A model generated the notes under the pieces. That model was not told the origin of the DNA, did not search any database, and saw only the letters and a list, made by a program, of their open reading frames with translations. A DNA stretch of 64,000 nucleotides. It comes from an uncultured Saprospiraceae bacterium. Lineage in GTDB: Bacteria > Bacteroidota > Bacteroidia > Chitinophagales > Saprospiraceae. Of the stretch, positions 20,010 to 31,363 are shown piece by piece. Both the position numbers and the translations under genes were made by a program. Each line of letters begins with the position of its first letter. Within the stretch, counting starts at the first letter, position 1. Location of the stretch: the NCBI GenBank assembly GCA_937959275.1, contig CALGLU010000058.1, positions 118,290-182,289 of the forward strand, written 5' to 3'.

Positions 20010-20824
20010 AAATCATTACTATAGTCCTCATATGTTCTGGTTTTCTGAGCTGTCATGTTAAGTCAGACACTGGGCATCTAGCAGAGGCTGACACGTCACC
20101 GATAAAAGAGTCAGCTGAAGCAAAACCGCTTGAACAAGATCCAGGTATTAATCTACAAATCGTCACTGGTAAGTTTGATCCGAAGACCCATCCTTCATTT
20201 ACGAAAGTGGACATCCAATATGCTGACAGAGAAGGACTTTTTTTGCAAAAAAGGACATACGATTCATTTAAACAAATGCATGCAGCAGCAAAAAAAGATG
20301 GGATTGACTTAATTATCAAATCTGCCACCCGAAATTTTGATTACCAAAAAGGGATTTGGGAGCGCAAATGGACAGGAACAGCAAAAATTGAAAATGGGAA
20401 AAATGCTTCTATCTCCTATCCCATGGCGAATCGCCGTGCACTCAAAATACTAGAATACAGCTCAATGCCTGGTACATCTAGACATCATTGGGGTACAGAT
20501 ATTGATCTCAATAATTTTGAAAATGAATATTTCTCAAAAGGAGAAGGCTTAACAATATATAATTGGCTTGGCCAACATGCAGCCGATTATGGCTTTTGCC
20601 AGGTCTATACTGAGAAAAACCAGGATCGACCCAATGGTTATAATGAAGAAAAGTGGCATTGGTCATATCTACCAGTAGCCCAACAACTAACTGCTTTAGC
20701 AAAAAGCTCTATGTCAGCTAACATGATTGCTGGCTTTCAAGGAGCTGAAGTAGCAGAAGAGCTGGATGTCATCAATAACTACGTTTTAGGTATTAATCCT
20801 GCTTGCCAAATCACAAACAACTAA
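20006..20824 (+). CDS. M15-family D-alanyl-D-alanine carboxypeptidase (VanY-like) lipoprotein
   Basis: LSC lipobox; SATRNFDYQKGIWERKW, SSMPGTSRHHWGTDIDLNN, EEKWHWSY. Confidence 0.82.
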   Translation: MKIITIVLICSGFLSCHVKSDTGHLAEADTSPIKESAEAKPLEQDPGINLQIVTGKFDPKTHPSFTKVDIQYADREGLFLQKRTYDSFKQMHAAAKKDGIDLIIKSATRNFDYQKGIWERKWTGTAKIENGKNASISYPMANRRALKILEYSSMPGTSRHHWGTDIDLNNFENEYFSKGEGLTIYNWLGQHAADYGFCQVYTEKNQDRPNGYNEEKWHWSYLPVAQQLTALAKSSMSANMIAGFQGAEVAEELDVINNYVLGINPACQITNN

Positions 20825-20828
20825 TCCT

Positions 20829-21386
20829 ATGGCCCTAACTGAATCAAACATGCTACCAATTGGTACTCAGGCTCCAAATTTTCATTTGCTAGACACGGTG
20901 ACTGGTAATTATCGTAGCCTCGATGATTTAAAATCTGATCGTGCTACTGTGATCATGTTTATCTGTAACCATTGTCCTTTTGTTATACATGTTAATCCAG
21001 AGCTCGTGAGAATGGCTAATGAGTATCGTAATCAAGGAGTTTCATTCATTGCTATCAGCTCTAATGATATCGAGAGTATTCCTGATGATGGGCCTGATCA
21101 AATGAGATTAGTCGCGAAGGTATTGCGCTTTCCTTTCCCCTACTTATTTGATAAACGACAGGAAGTGGCGAAGGCATATGATGCTGCATGCACGCCTGAC
21201 TTTTATGTCTTTAATGGCGATTTAAAGCTTACGTATAGAGGTAGGCTAGATAAATCAAGACCAGGCAACAGCGAAGCCTTAACTGGTGAAGATCTGCGAC
21301 TAGCGATTGACAAGACCTTAGTAAATCAAGAGATCTTAGATCAATACCCAAGTGCTGGCTGTAATATCAAGTGGAAATCAACATAA
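20829..21386 (+). CDS. Thioredoxin-like (AhpC/TSA, redoxin) protein
   Basis: IGTQAPNFHLLDTVTGNYRSL..VIMFICNHCPFVIHVNPELVRMANEY..; CTPDFYVFN. Confidence 0.82.
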   Translation: MALTESNMLPIGTQAPNFHLLDTVTGNYRSLDDLKSDRATVIMFICNHCPFVIHVNPELVRMANEYRNQGVSFIAISSNDIESIPDDGPDQMRLVAKVLRFPFPYLFDKRQEVAKAYDAACTPDFYVFNGDLKLTYRGRLDKSRPGNSEALTGEDLRLAIDKTLVNQEILDQYPSAGCNIKWKST

Positions 21387-21412
21387 TTATACTGTAAGCT
21401 AGGCTCTCTTTC

Positions 21413-22132
21413 TTATTGCTTGACATCGTTATGATCAATCAATCTAAATCCATTACCATGGATATTGACGATCTCTAATTTGTCATCTTTGCTGATATAC
21501 TTACGCAATTTGGTAACAAAGACATCCATACTTCGCGCTGTGAAGTAGTTATCCTCACCCCAAATCTTAGTTAGAGCTTCAGATCGTGTGAGGACTTCAT
21601 TTTTGTACATGCAAAACATACGCAATAGATGCGCTTCTTTCGGAGAGAGTTTTGCTTTGCTGTCTTCAGCTTGTCCATCTCCAAATGTCAAAATTCGAAG
21701 TGGATAGTTGAAGTGATAATTGCCAATATTGAATTCTGTAATCTCTTCACGAGGATCAGCTTTCTTTTCGCTTCTTCTCATAATCGCTTGTACGCGATAG
21801 AGCAGTTCTTCTGAGTTAAATGGCTTTGTGATATAATCATCTGCCCCTATCTTAAAACCTTCTAGCACATCTTCTTTCAATGCTTTAGCGGTCAAGAAAA
21901 TGATAGGAATCTCTTTGTCTTTTTCACGGACTTCCTTGGCAAGAGTGAAGCCATCTTTTTTAGGCATCATCACATCAAAAATACAAAGGTTGTATGCACC
22001 TTTACTATAGGCTCTAAATCCTGCCTCACCGTCAGATTCTAAGGTGACATCATAATCGTGCATTTCAAGATATGACCTAAGAACATCACCAAAATTTTGG
22101 TCGTCTTCTACTAAAAGAATTTTATTACTCAT
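21413..22132 (-). CDS. OmpR-family response regulator
   Basis: KILLVEDDQNFGDVLRSYLE..FDVMMPKKDGFTLAKEVR..LTAKALKEDVLEGFKIGADDYITKPF; winged helix C-terminus. Confidence 0.92.
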   Translation of the reverse strand: MSNKILLVEDDQNFGDVLRSYLEMHDYDVTLESDGEAGFRAYSKGAYNLCIFDVMMPKKDGFTLAKEVREKDKEIPIIFLTAKALKEDVLEGFKIGADDYITKPFNSEELLYRVQAIMRRSEKKADPREEITEFNIGNYHFNYPLRILTFGDGQAEDSKAKLSPKEAHLLRMFCMYKNEVLTRSEALTKIWGEDNYFTARSMDVFVTKLRKYISKDDKLEIVNIHGNGFRLIDHNDVKQ

Positions 22133-22187
22133 GCTTTTGCGGGTCCGTTAGTTAAACCGTTTAGTATTTTGATGAGGAAAGTGTTAA

Positions 22188-23597
22188 TTAGTCACTATTT
22201 GACGAAGAAAAAGGCAAAAATATTGTAAAGCTACTGCCAATATCGAGCTCACTTTCCACTTTGATGCTTCCTTGGTGCGCATTGACGATCGCTTTCACAT
22301 AGGACAAACCGAGGCCAAAGCCTTTCACATCGTGCAAGTTACCTGTGTGAACACGATAAAATTTCTCAAATATACTTTTGAGCGCATCCTTGCTCATCCC
22401 GATTCCTTTATCGGCTATTTCAATATTGATTCCATTAGGGGCATCCGAGGTGATAATAGATATTTCTGGAATCTCTTTTGAATACTTTTCTGCATTGTCT
22501 AACAGATTGTGTATAACGTTTGAAATATGATTGTTATCTGCCTTTATTCTTACGCTTGTTGCCTTCAGATCTAGTGTAATGCTTCCATCTCTTCTGTTGA
22601 CCTTTAATCTGGCGTGCTCAGCGGCAGTTTTTATGAGGTCGTGAACGTCAAAATCCGTCACCTTCAATTGAAAATCACTTTTTTCAAGCTGAGCCATTTG
22701 CAAGACTTTCTCCACTTGACCCAGCATCCGTTTATTCTCTTGCTTGATGATGTCAGCATAGCGCTTTACTTTATCAACATTGCCGCTTATTTTAGGACTT
22801 ATCATGGAATCTGCAGCAAGAGAAATCGTTGAAATCGGCGTCTTAAACTCATGCGTCATATTATTGATAAAATCAGTTTTCATCTCAGAAACCTTCTTTT
22901 GAAATAAAATGACATTTATGGTATACACAAAGCAGAACAAAATCAAACCAGTAAAAATCAATGAACTCACCAAGGGTACCCAACTTGACTTCCACAAATA
23001 GCTGGTTTTATTCGGGAAATAAACTTTTAATTGGCCTGGCTCTGTCTCATTTGGAAATAAATTAATAAAGTAAATTGATCCGTATAAATTTTGGAGTCCT
23101 TCTGATTGACTAATCTCAGATGAACTTGATTGCGGATTCTCTTCATCTGAGACAACATACTTGCCATTATAAATAGAAAAACTATTGGTCTTATTCGAAT
23201 AGATGCCATAATCGTAATCTGTTTTTATTCCATGGCTATCAAATTCATCCTTTACCCATTGGTCTAGTTTGTCAAGTCGAATATTTTCAAGGTATTTATT
23301 GGGTTGAAGCATAAACCCCACTTCCTCTAATTCAGATTGTTTGCTCTTAGTCAAAAAGCTCTCTAGTCCTCCACCTTGCGGTTTTTTATAATGGGAGGTC
23401 TTCATGATCTTTTGAGTTGCATCATGATAGGCGATGATCTCATCATGAACTTTACTCATGGCCTCTCGAACATTATTCGTAAAGTTTTCTTTTTGGAGGT
23501 CAACTGAGTGTTTTATCCATAAAAATTGAATCACAGAAGTCCCGATTAAAGCGAAACTCATAAGAGCGATGATAATAATTATGGATTGTTTATTCAT
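22188..23597 (-). CDS. Membrane sensor histidine kinase paired with the upstream-listed OmpR regulator
   Basis: Two TM segments; MTHEFKTPISTISLAADSM, HNLLDNAEKYS, IADKGIGM, GFGLGLSYVKAIV. Confidence 0.92.
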   Translation of the reverse strand: MNKQSIIIIIALMSFALIGTSVIQFLWIKHSVDLQKENFTNNVREAMSKVHDEIIAYHDATQKIMKTSHYKKPQGGGLESFLTKSKQSELEEVGFMLQPNKYLENIRLDKLDQWVKDEFDSHGIKTDYDYGIYSNKTNSFSIYNGKYVVSDEENPQSSSSEISQSEGLQNLYGSIYFINLFPNETEPGQLKVYFPNKTSYLWKSSWVPLVSSLIFTGLILFCFVYTINVILFQKKVSEMKTDFINNMTHEFKTPISTISLAADSMISPKISGNVDKVKRYADIIKQENKRMLGQVEKVLQMAQLEKSDFQLKVTDFDVHDLIKTAAEHARLKVNRRDGSITLDLKATSVRIKADNNHISNVIHNLLDNAEKYSKEIPEISIITSDAPNGINIEIADKGIGMSKDALKSIFEKFYRVHTGNLHDVKGFGLGLSYVKAIVNAHQGSIKVESELDIGSSFTIFLPFSSSNSD

Positions 23598-23711
23598 GTA
23601 ACAAAACTAGCTATTGCAGTATAAACAAATTACATGAAAGTCTCATGAATTCTGTCATAGCTTTAACGATCATTTAACCGCATTAGTAAGATGTCGTTAA
23701 ATTCAGCTCTA

Positions 23712-26700
23712 TTAATTCAAATTGAATCGTGCTGTCACACCGCCTTGCACACTTGTAATAGGATATGAAGTCGATAAATAAGGCTGAGTCGTACTGAAAT
23801 CTACAAAGCCTCTAAGCGTCAAATTCTCATTGAGTTCATAATCAACCGATGGATTTATTCTGAGTGTTTTTAATCCCCTGATTGGTTTTGCACTCGTCCC
23901 TTGATCAATCTTATGAATCCATGTTACATCATCCCTAAAGGACATATCAAAATTAATAGTCATCTCTCGACCTTGCGTATCTGTAACTCGTGAATTCGTT
24001 GGGGCTGTTGGCAAGGCAGGATCAGCTTCTACAGGAGGTGGGCCCCTTCGTTTACGTCGGCCTGAGCCTAGTTTGACATCCTGTATTGTCCAACCAAAAC
24101 CCACTGTAAATTCTGTATTTCGGGCTTCTGTTAGCTCACTAATACTTCCTGTTACCAAACTGAGATTTCGAGTCTTTTTATATTCGAAATTCATATTGAT
24201 GTCATTCCTAGTCTTTAAATCAATACCGATAATCGGCACAAACTGTTCTGAAAGAACCACAGCTGGAATCTCAAATAACGCATAGTAATTCGCTTGCTCC
24301 TGATCTGTCGGGATATAAAAACTTGTATTAAATTCTTCTATTGACGACTGGTACTGAAGATCTGTTTCGTAACGATTGATCTTTAAGTTTGTCTTGTAGG
24401 CATGTGAAACTGTAAAACTTGAAAAGATATCCTTAAACCCATTCAATTTTGACAAGCCATCCCACTTCACGCTCCAATTTGGTGCGGGGATATAGCTCCT
24501 TTGCTTGACGTCCTGCGTGATATTTAATGATACTTCATCGGTTTGCCCTGCCGTTAAATCATGTCCGCTGTATGCCGATAAAAAGGCATGAATGAGTACA
24601 TCATTTTGTTGTTTGCCAAAGCCTCTGGCATACGCTGCACCATCTTGATCGTGTGCTAATCCATCATTAGGATTTGTTTCTCCATTTCGATTAAGTAAAG
24701 CCAACCGCCTTGATATTTCAGGTCGGTTATCCTCGAACATTTGAAACAATACGTTTTGATCTCGATTAAACAAGGTCCGCATCGCAAAGTAGGTCACATC
24801 AAATGAACCTATATCTCGCATTGTAGTGTGTTGAAATATTGCTGGCGTTGTATAGCTTGCGTCTGTATTGGTATTGATAAAATACTCGGAATGGTTCTCC
24901 GAAAATGTCTTTTTAAAGTTGACTTCAATTTCAAAATCTCTCCATGGCTCGATATCTAGCTGTAATTCATAGTTCTGCTGCTGATCCTGAAGGACTTGCT
25001 GGTTTTGGAATCGATCGGATGTAATCCAGCCATTACTAGCAGCATTATCCAAAAATCCACCAGTGCCAAGGTCAGGCTGTAGACCAAACGCAAAGGCCCA
25101 ACCCGGTGCAGAAAAGCCATTTGATAAGCCCAAATATTTGGTCTCTGGTAAAAATCCTGGCACGACCGTCGATAGATTTTCACGATAAGTAAACTTCACA
25201 TTACGCAATGCAAATAAAGGTCTCAGCAATAATTTTTCAATAACAGTTCTCTCTCCATCTTTCTTATCTTTTCTATCCGTTGGCTCCTCTTCGGCTACCT
25301 TTTCTTCAGGTGCATTTCTCTCCTTACCGCCTCTTCTTGACGTTTGCTTTTGCTTATCGAGACTCTTTATATATTTCGATTTCTCGAACAGTTTATCAAA
25401 GTTAAATGTTGCATTTACTGAGCGGCTTTGATTATTGTGAATCACGTTACCCAATTGTATGCCATCAGCTCCGTCAACATCAGTACCTAATAAAATACCA
25501 TTATTCACTCCAAGTGATCCCGCAGTCCAAGCATAATCTGAATCATATTGTGCCTTTACATTGACCCAATCCATATAAGGTAAATATCGAATCGGAAGAT
25601 TCCATGACAGGGATAAACTTTGATCATAATTTCTATTACGTCCCCAGTTTCTAAGATTCTTATTTAAGGTGTCTCGAGCAGCTTGTTGCTTTTGACTGAT
25701 ATCTGCCAAGGCATTAACTTCATTGACTTCTCTACCAAATTTATCAAAAAATGGTCTGGCATCTCGATTAACCCGAATACTACCTGGACGAATTTCATCG
25801 ATCACAGAAAAGTTATTCGCAACAAAATTCATCTTTAAGGATTTTGTGAAATCCCATTTTAATGTATATCGCCGATCCCAATCAAATCGCTGATCATTAA
25901 ACACATAATCTATATCTGTCGGAATTCTATATTCCTTAATATTCTTAAATCGATTCAATTGTGTACTAAAGGAGAAGCTATTCGGAATTGGATTAAAATT
26001 AAACTCCTTAAGTATTTTTAAATGATCACTTTTTATTTTTTTGAATGGTTCTATTGGCTTGCCTTGACGTGTATAATTATAATCTAAACCGCCCGTATAA
26101 TCATCGGAGATTTCAGATTTCACAATCTCGTCCTTATACTCGGTTCTTGTATGACCATAGCTTACCGTTACATTTTCAATATCCCATGGTTTTGGTTTAC
26201 CTTTTGCATTCTGGCCTCTCTCCTTTCTGACATTTGTGAAATTGATTGTTTTGATCGTCGTCGTTTTAGCACTACGATCTTTAATATCTGCGATTTCGTC
26301 AGGGTCAGTGGTGACGGCTAATAACTCATCAACAGTCAAATCAAGTTGATAAGGATCATACTCCTCTTGAATCCTTGATTTTGCATATTGGGCATAGAAT
26401 GGAATGCTGACATTCCATTTGTTCGGTAAAAATTTTCCGAGCTCTAGATTGGTAGCCACATCATATTCTATAACACTTTCTATATTTCGATCATAGACCC
26501 GTTCATCAAGTGCTCCCCACCCAATACTTTGGTAGGATGTCGAGGCTGTAAAGTCACCAAAATCAGCTAATTGAACCTCCAACCGAGCTTCGGCTGCAAC
26601 ACCGCCCCGTTCTTGAAGTCCATTAATTCTTAATTCATTAATCCAAACCTCTCCACAAAATCGCTTACCTTGTTCACTATGTCTCACACCCACCGTGAGT

Positions 26701-29700
26701 CCTTTGACATACCCGAGGGTTGGATTTCCTTTGATCGTTATCCTTCCAGTATAATTGACTGTATCGCCTTCTATACGGAGTGAATTGGGATCATCCACTG
26801 AAAAATCTTCTGTTATTGCTCGCCCACTCTGGTTCCTTAATTTTTTCAACTCTGTGAATAAGGCAAGGCCCATATCAAACTTGTTCTCTGCTCTCCAGAC
26901 CTCATCTGAATAGTCGTCAGTTCTAGCCCGAACAAAAGACGTATCCGAAAAGGTGAGTGGGACCTCATACTCATAATAGTTATTCGTAAAATCTCTACCG
27001 ATTCGAATAAATGCCTTCAATTCCCCATTTTCAAATTCATCACTCAATGCCGAATTAATCTCTGCATGAGTGAACATTTGCATCCGTTTATAATAACGCA
27101 AATCAAGTTCAGTGAGCTTATAAATCTGAGCATTACAACTATCAGGCAACTGACAAATCTTCATGTTCAAGGCATTCTCATCCTGCCTTACATTGGCAAA
27201 CGTATTGAAGATGCGTTCTTGTTTTATACCTCGTGGTGACACATAATTAAATGGTGTTTTGCCACTGTTTTCTTCTATCCCTATTTCGTCAATAATAAAT
27301 TCGCCATCAAAGGTACCATCAGCACTCAAACAATCACCACCACCTAATTCAAATGGCAATCTTCTCCATTGGTTACGGACCAATTCAAACTCCGCCATCC
27401 GCAATATTTTGGGCGTTTGAAAACCGGTCATATACATTCTAATAAATTGAATGGATCTAAAGCCTTGGATATCATTAACCACCATATCAGGATTGATATC
27501 CTTGATTGGTATTTGAAATCTGTACCACTTTTCTTCTGTACCAGCAGGCTGTATGACATCAGTAATATAGTCTGAATTTGTTCGTCTAATTTCCCCATTG
27601 TCATTCGTCAGTCTCACTCTATATTCGTAGTAAGACTCATTTTGATCCAATGATCGATTATCGTTTAAATCTTCTGAATCCGGGATTGGATTCCCTGTAC
27701 CAATTCTAGTTGTCTCTTCTGGTGCATTTCCTTGAGGATTATTATAGCGCAAATATCGATTGGAGAGATTTGCTTCGCTATCAAATACTGGATCACGATA
27801 AGAGATAAAATTATCATTAGCTGGATCCATATCAACAGCGATATCACCTGGGAATGCTCCTCTTATGGCTTGCACATAGTTATCAAAAAATGCACGCTCG
27901 TCATCATCAGTCAAGCCATCCAATCCTAAATCCTGATCAAGTCTAAATTGAAGATCAAAGGCATTCACCTGAGGTATCGAGGATGGCACTTCTCCCCAAG
28001 CTGTTCTTTGTGTAGGTATCGACTCTTCAGGTGTCTCAATCGAGTTTTCATAAAACTGAAGATTATCCTTCAAAATATCCTCCGATACACTTCCTAAATT
28101 GAAATATAAAAATCCATCTTCATCAAACGGTTGGGATTCACCCTCACGCGTATCAATAAATGGATTCAACATCCAAAACTCTATATATTCAAAATTGGAA
28201 GCTTCAAAATCATTATTGGGCAAATAGCGCATGATACCTCCCCATCGGCTTTCCGGAGCCTTCAGTACAGCTTTCTGCTGTTGTTGATCAAACTCTAGCC
28301 CTGCAGTCGATACGGCCACTGATGAATCTCCTACAGCAACATTCCCTGTGAATCCTTCTGGTGGATCAAAATTATAAGGACCTCTTTCTTGAGGGTAATA
28401 CGCCACATCAAATGTCAATAAATCAGGAATTTGACTGATCGGCACATCTCTATCAAATAACTCTGATTGGTCCACTGTTCTCGTATAGGGATCATTTCGA
28501 TCTTCGTCACTTCGAATTGTTCTATCATCTATGATATACCAGTTCATCAAGGCTCGATTATACCCATAAGCCAGATCATCCGTGAGGGCAGATTCTGCAA
28601 ACCGACTCGGCGTACTGGACATAAACCATAAGTTGGGCCTCGTACCAAGCGGGATACTACTACTCGCCCCCTCAAAGTCATCAATACTCACAACACCTTC
28701 ATCTTCTCCAGAAGCATTGATTGCCCCTGAGTGTCCTGGCTTGAGTGCTGCCACCTCTGCGGAAAAATTGATTAATGATTCTTCTTTAGTATCGATGAAT
28801 GGAATTTTATCTACTAATCGCGTGATGAGTGGAGCTTCAGAACTATAATTCATATCCAGTCCAAAAACACGGTTATTAATCGGATCACTACCGATGTTTA
28901 CTTTTTCTGTGAATGGGCGCTCGAACAATCTCATATACGTCGCCCCAAAATTTAATTTTTTGTTAGCTGCAAAATCCGCTCGTAAGCCAAACATTGTTTT
29001 TTGCTGCAGACTGAATAATGAGTTATCTTCAAAGGAGACTCTAATCGGCACTCCTTGTTGCAGATAGGCATCATTCAAAATCTTAATTCGGCCAATCCCA
29101 TAATCAATATCATAATCAATACCTTCTCTCAGGATTTGGCTACCTGCTCTAACTGTGACAGATCCTTGTGGAATATTAAATGAATTCAAAGATATCTCTG
29201 AGGAGACACTGGACTTCATTCTACCCTTGATTAAGAATCTGTTTTGATCTAAATTTTCTCTTGCAATGGTTACGGAGTTCCGGTATAATTCAGGATAGCC
29301 GTACGATTCATACAATGCTTGATCGCCACCTAACAGGTCAAGTAAGGATTGTCCAAATGGCTCTAATACAGGGAAGAAAACACTTCCTGTTCTCGTATTG
29401 ACAGTTAATCCAGGGACAAAATCAAACACTCCATCCTGTTGTGGATCACCATAGGAGTTTAATCGATCTAATTGAAAAAAGTCTAACAATGGAATTTCTC
29501 TAAAGCCATCCTCCGGTAAAAACCGCTTCAAGCTAACATCATTATTATCTTCAAAAAAGATATCTAAGAGAAAATCTTCTTGCGTTAATTGTGAAGTACC
29601 CAGCCCATACACGTTTTTCATCATAAGGTCCCATGATGGTAAATCAATACGCTGATTAGAACTCTTCAACATTTTAGCATAAATAACATCCTGTGGTTCT

Positions 29701-31262
29701 GGTTCTTCTAGTCCATCCTGACCTGTCCGAATCCCTCCAGACCCTGTCTCGTTAGTCATCTCTCCTACTTTGTAAATTTTATTCCCATTCAAGGAGTAGG
29801 TGTATTCGTAGGCGACTGCTAGGACTTGATTTGGTTGCAATCGAGTATTTAATGATATAAATCCTAATTCTGGATGAAACGAAAACTCACTCGAAGTCAA
29901 CCGTCTCATACTCTGGATTTCAAAATCACGAACCTGAGTCAAGCTATATGGTGCTTTCTTTAAATTGTCAGCCGTCTGGACAATGGATCGTGTCTCATCG
30001 TCTCTAACCAATTCTGAAAATAAATCCGAATTGGTATTATCTGGCATTGTAATCCCATCGACATCTAAAAGATTAGGTGATGGATTTGGGTTCGGCGCCC
30101 ATCTAGAGTTAGGGTCCAATTCTTGATTAGCAAACTTTGTAATATCAGACTCACCCAACTGATCAATCGCTGCAACAGTTGTTGATGAACGAAGCGAAGC
30201 ATTTCTTTCATTTGTAACCCAGACTTCAATATTCGTAATCCTCATCAAGGATCTAATCTGAGGCATATTAGCTAAAGCGCCTTCGTATAAATTACGATGG
30301 TAATGAGAGATGAAAAAGTGCCTATTTTCATCATATTCATCTGGCCTTATCTCAAACTCTCGCACCAGAGCACCATTTTCGATTTGAATATCTTTTTGTT
30401 CAGATCGTTGCTGAGAGGCTACACCTGTCAAGGTCAATCGACCAAACTGAGTCACTGTTTTGACTCCGAATAAACTTTGCGGTCCTTGGATCAAGTTACT
30501 CGGGAGTGCAAAACTCACGTCACCTGCTTCGATCTTCTTGATAATATCATCTTCAGAGAATTGCTCGCTGTCGTAATCAATCTTGATCTTATTATCAAAA
30601 TCAAATGATGCATTTGTATCATAGTTAAAATCGAGATTCATTTTCTCACCGATATTCCCTTCAACATTCATTTGAATATCCATATCGAAATCGAATCCAC
30701 CTTGTCGTTGTAATCTCGGTGGAATATTTGGATTTTTAATTTCCTGATAATCCAATCCAAAGGTTAAATCAATGTTTCCTTTAGGTTCGATACTAACATC
30801 TGTACCTCCAAATAGTCGATCAACAATACTGTTCTTGATATCAATTTTTTCAATGGGATCTAGAAATTCTGCACTGCCTCTGGTTCGAGAGGTGCTGATT
30901 CCTGCCATTTTACTGTATTGATTAACTTTTTGTTGTTCTTCTCGATACTTGAGATACTCATCAAATGTCATGTAGGTAGGCGCCCGATAGTATTCATCAC
31001 CAATCTTTTCAATTAAAATATAATTGCCTGTTTCGGGATCGTATTCTACTTCTTGTTTGATGATAGCGGGCTTGATATCGAATGGATTATATTGATAATC
31101 ATTGATAAAATCACCTTGTCTGTCTTGTAAAGGGAAGGTATCCTGTGTGATCTCATATTGAAGTATACTATATGGATCATCAGGCAAAGTACCAGAAGCA
31201 AAGGTGTTCTGACTAACCAGAGCACTCAATATAATTACAAAGAAAATAAGAATACGCTTCAT
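23712..31262 (-). CDS. sprA: SprA, giant outer-membrane translocon component (type IX secretion/gliding)
   Basis: ~2516 aa; DFSMN/IKIDYDSEQFSEDDIIKKIEAGDVSFALPSNLIQGPQSLFG, DDFEGASSSIPLG, FNRDQNVLFQMFEDNRPEISRRLA. Likely start MKRILIFF at 31262 (ORF track starts 31301). Confidence 0.93.
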   Translation of the reverse strand: MKRILIFFVIILSALVSQNTFASGTLPDDPYSILQYEITQDTFPLQDRQGDFINDYQYNPFDIKPAIIKQEVEYDPETGNYILIEKIGDEYYRAPTYMTFDEYLKYREEQQKVNQYSKMAGISTSRTRGSAEFLDPIEKIDIKNSIVDRLFGGTDVSIEPKGNIDLTFGLDYQEIKNPNIPPRLQRQGGFDFDMDIQMNVEGNIGEKMNLDFNYDTNASFDFDNKIKIDYDSEQFSEDDIIKKIEAGDVSFALPSNLIQGPQSLFGVKTVTQFGRLTLTGVASQQRSEQKDIQIENGALVREFEIRPDEYDENRHFFISHYHRNLYEGALANMPQIRSLMRITNIEVWVTNERNASLRSSTTVAAIDQLGESDITKFANQELDPNSRWAPNPNPSPNLLDVDGITMPDNTNSDLFSELVRDDETRSIVQTADNLKKAPYSLTQVRDFEIQSMRRLTSSEFSFHPELGFISLNTRLQPNQVLAVAYEYTYSLNGNKIYKVGEMTNETGSGGIRTGQDGLEEPEPQDVIYAKMLKSSNQRIDLPSWDLMMKNVYGLGTSQLTQEDFLLDIFFEDNNDVSLKRFLPEDGFREIPLLDFFQLDRLNSYGDPQQDGVFDFVPGLTVNTRTGSVFFPVLEPFGQSLLDLLGGDQALYESYGYPELYRNSVTIARENLDQNRFLIKGRMKSSVSSEISLNSFNIPQGSVTVRAGSQILREGIDYDIDYGIGRIKILNDAYLQQGVPIRVSFEDNSLFSLQQKTMFGLRADFAANKKLNFGATYMRLFERPFTEKVNIGSDPINNRVFGLDMNYSSEAPLITRLVDKIPFIDTKEESLINFSAEVAALKPGHSGAINASGEDEGVVSIDDFEGASSSIPLGTRPNLWFMSSTPSRFAESALTDDLAYGYNRALMNWYIIDDRTIRSDEDRNDPYTRTVDQSELFDRDVPISQIPDLLTFDVAYYPQERGPYNFDPPEGFTGNVAVGDSSVAVSTAGLEFDQQQQKAVLKAPESRWGGIMRYLPNNDFEASNFEYIEFWMLNPFIDTREGESQPFDEDGFLYFNLGSVSEDILKDNLQFYENSIETPEESIPTQRTAWGEVPSSIPQVNAFDLQFRLDQDLGLDGLTDDDERAFFDNYVQAIRGAFPGDIAVDMDPANDNFISYRDPVFDSEANLSNRYLRYNNPQGNAPEETTRIGTGNPIPDSEDLNDNRSLDQNESYYEYRVRLTNDNGEIRRTNSDYITDVIQPAGTEEKWYRFQIPIKDINPDMVVNDIQGFRSIQFIRMYMTGFQTPKILRMAEFELVRNQWRRLPFELGGGDCLSADGTFDGEFIIDEIGIEENSGKTPFNYVSPRGIKQERIFNTFANVRQDENALNMKICQLPDSCNAQIYKLTELDLRYYKRMQMFTHAEINSALSDEFENGELKAFIRIGRDFTNNYYEYEVPLTFSDTSFVRARTDDYSDEVWRAENKFDMGLALFTELKKLRNQSGRAITEDFSVDDPNSLRIEGDTVNYTGRITIKGNPTLGYVKGLTVGVRHSEQGKRFCGEVWINELRINGLQERGGVAAEARLEVQLADFGDFTASTSYQSIGWGALDERVYDRNIESVIEYDVATNLELGKFLPNKWNVSIPFYAQYAKSRIQEEYDPYQLDLTVDELLAVTTDPDEIADIKDRSAKTTTIKTINFTNVRKERGQNAKGKPKPWDIENVTVSYGHTRTEYKDEIVKSEISDDYTGGLDYNYTRQGKPIEPFKKIKSDHLKILKEFNFNPIPNSFSFSTQLNRFKNIKEYRIPTDIDYVFNDQRFDWDRRYTLKWDFTKSLKMNFVANNFSVIDEIRPGSIRVNRDARPFFDKFGREVNEVNALADISQKQQAARDTLNKNLRNWGRNRNYDQSLSLSWNLPIRYLPYMDWVNVKAQYDSDYAWTAGSLGVNNGILLGTDVDGADGIQLGNVIHNNQSRSVNATFNFDKLFEKSKYIKSLDKQKQTSRRGGKERNAPEEKVAEEEPTDRKDKKDGERTVIEKLLLRPLFALRNVKFTYRENLSTVVPGFLPETKYLGLSNGFSAPGWAFAFGLQPDLGTGGFLDNAASNGWITSDRFQNQQVLQDQQQNYELQLDIEPWRDFEIEVNFKKTFSENHSEYFINTNTDASYTTPAIFQHTTMRDIGSFDVTYFAMRTLFNRDQNVLFQMFEDNRPEISRRLALLNRNGETNPNDGLAHDQDGAAYARGFGKQQNDVLIHAFLSAYSGHDLTAGQTDEVSLNITQDVKQRSYIPAPNWSVKWDGLSKLNGFKDIFSSFTVSHAYKTNLKINRYETDLQYQSSIEEFNTSFYIPTDQEQANYYALFEIPAVVLSEQFVPIIGIDLKTRNDINMNFEYKKTRNLSLVTGSISELTEARNTEFTVGFGWTIQDVKLGSGRRKRRGPPPVEADPALPTAPTNSRVTDTQGREMTINFDMSFRDDVTWIHKIDQGTSAKPIRGLKTLRINPSVDYELNENLTLRGFVDFSTTQPYLSTSYPITSVQGGVTARFNLN

Positions 31263-31363
31263 TTTTGTGATACTGTCGTTACTGTCTATGCATAAACGCA
31301 ATAGCCTGGGATTAATGCAATACTAAACGCATAAGACTTGGAATGAGTATACCGAATTGCCAT

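Noticed and set aside
19807-20056. Minus-strand ORFs 19807-19989 and 19826-20056 (Ser-rich)
   Set aside because: Antisense shadow of the acidic GAA/GAG-rich tail of PBP1A; composition artefact.
24073-28848. Short ORFs overlapping sprA on either strand
   Set aside because: All lie within the 2.5-kb-residue SprA coding frame and lack independent support.
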